DNA from: Anaerolineae bacterium
GTDB lineage: Bacteria; Chloroflexota; Anaerolineae; 4572-78; NAK82
Direction of reading: 5' to 3'
Length of the DNA: 6,046 nt
Assembly: GCA_030598425.1 (NCBI GenBank)
Contig: JAUVPY010000184.1
Span: forward strand, 1-6,046
Below are positions 5,868 to 6,046 of the stretch, one piece after another (position 1 is the first letter of the stretch; the number at the start of each line of letters is the position of its first letter). The position numbers were made by a program, and so were the translations under genes. Under the pieces are notes generated by a model that searched no databases, was not told the origin of the DNA, and was given only the letters and a program-made list of their open reading frames with translations.

Positions 5868-6046
5868 TCAATCCGGACAGGGGATTGCCTGGCATTCATC
5901 CAAGCGCACCGAGCGGTTCTCGGCCGCTGACAGATAACATGCCTCCACAACGCGCAGCGTCTGGACATTGTCCGCGCCCGAAGTCTCCGGCTCCCCGTCT
6001 TCCTGGATGGCCTGCATCAGCGAGGCGGTTGGGCCGATGAAAGCAT
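5868..6046 (-). CDS. C-terminal end of a Gfo/Idh/MocA family oxidoreductase (5' part outside window)
   Basis: The last 58 codons before a TGA at 5868-5870 read as the end of a glucose-fructose/inositol dehydrogenase-type oxidoreductase. The characteristic C-terminal pattern is visible: GPTASLMQAI, then an Asp-Gly-containing loop, SGADNVQTLRVVEACYLSA, and ENRSVRLDE. In this family the last helix with TLxxVExxYxSA packs against the substrate-binding domain, and the chain ends with a short RxVxL strand. The enzymes oxidise or reduce sugars, inositols and similar polyols with NAD(P) in the cytoplasm. The Rossmann domain and catalytic EKP-type lysine lie beyond the right edge and cannot be checked. 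The stop is 13 nt from the SDR start, which implies co-transcription. The short tail ends in CQAIPCPD. Confidence 0.75.
   Translation of the reverse strand, partial: AFIGPTASLMQAIQEDGEPETSGADNVQTLRVVEACYLSAAENRSVRLDECQAIPCPD

Noticed and set aside
5456..6040. Plus-strand open frame of 194 codons
   Set aside because: It is antisense to the SDR N-terminal half and the Gfo/Idh-type gene, both of which carry family motifs.

Overview
The window reads as one co-directional block of bacterial metabolic genes, all on the minus strand, so transcription runs from the right edge to the left. DNA is moderately GC-rich, starts are ATG or GTG with Shine-Dalgarno sequences, and gene spacing is very tight. 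These features indicate a bacterium with compact operons. The sequence alone does not fix the phylum; a free-living soil or aquatic heterotroph (for example Chloroflexota or Pseudomonadota) is only a guess.

Layout in transcription order, right to left. (1) 6046-5868: the last 58 codons of a Gfo/Idh/MocA-type NAD(P)-dependent oxidoreductase. (2) 5854-4974: a short-chain dehydrogenase/reductase (SDR) that carries every family motif but is split by a single -1 frameshift near 5390-5416, next to an unusual acidic insertion. (3) 4973-4831: a 143-nt gap holding a 96-nt imperfect palindrome (4867-4962) predicted to fold into a long multi-stem RNA leader. (4) 4830-3454: a class III PLP aminotransferase with a four-cysteine insert. 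(5) 3440-2409: a stand-alone MetE-type (cobalamin-independent methionine synthase C-terminal domain) zinc methyltransferase with its His/Cys/Glu/Cys metal ligands. (6) 2412-1342: an unrecognised 356-residue protein whose GTG start overlaps the stop of gene 5 (GTGA). It has two copies of a helical module at a fixed 94-residue offset and a cysteine-containing C-terminal region. (7) 1320-1: a lyase of the fumarase/adenylosuccinate lyase superfamily, closest in look to 3-carboxy-cis,cis-muconate cycloisomerase-like proteins, cut by the left window edge just before its C-terminus.

Genes 4-7 have gaps of 13, -4 and 21 nt and probably form one transcript. The two dehydrogenases upstream (13 nt apart) may belong to the same operon, separated by the structured leader. 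The set (two dehydrogenases, an aminotransferase, a thiol/methyl-transfer zinc enzyme, an unknown Cys protein and a C-N or C-O lyase) looks like a small-molecule catabolic or conversion pathway. The substrate cannot be read from the sequence. The most novel parts are the MetE-like/unknown-protein pair and the structured leader before the aminotransferase. No RNA gene, insertion sequence, CRISPR array or phage gene was seen, and no gene-free stretch exceeds 143 nt.
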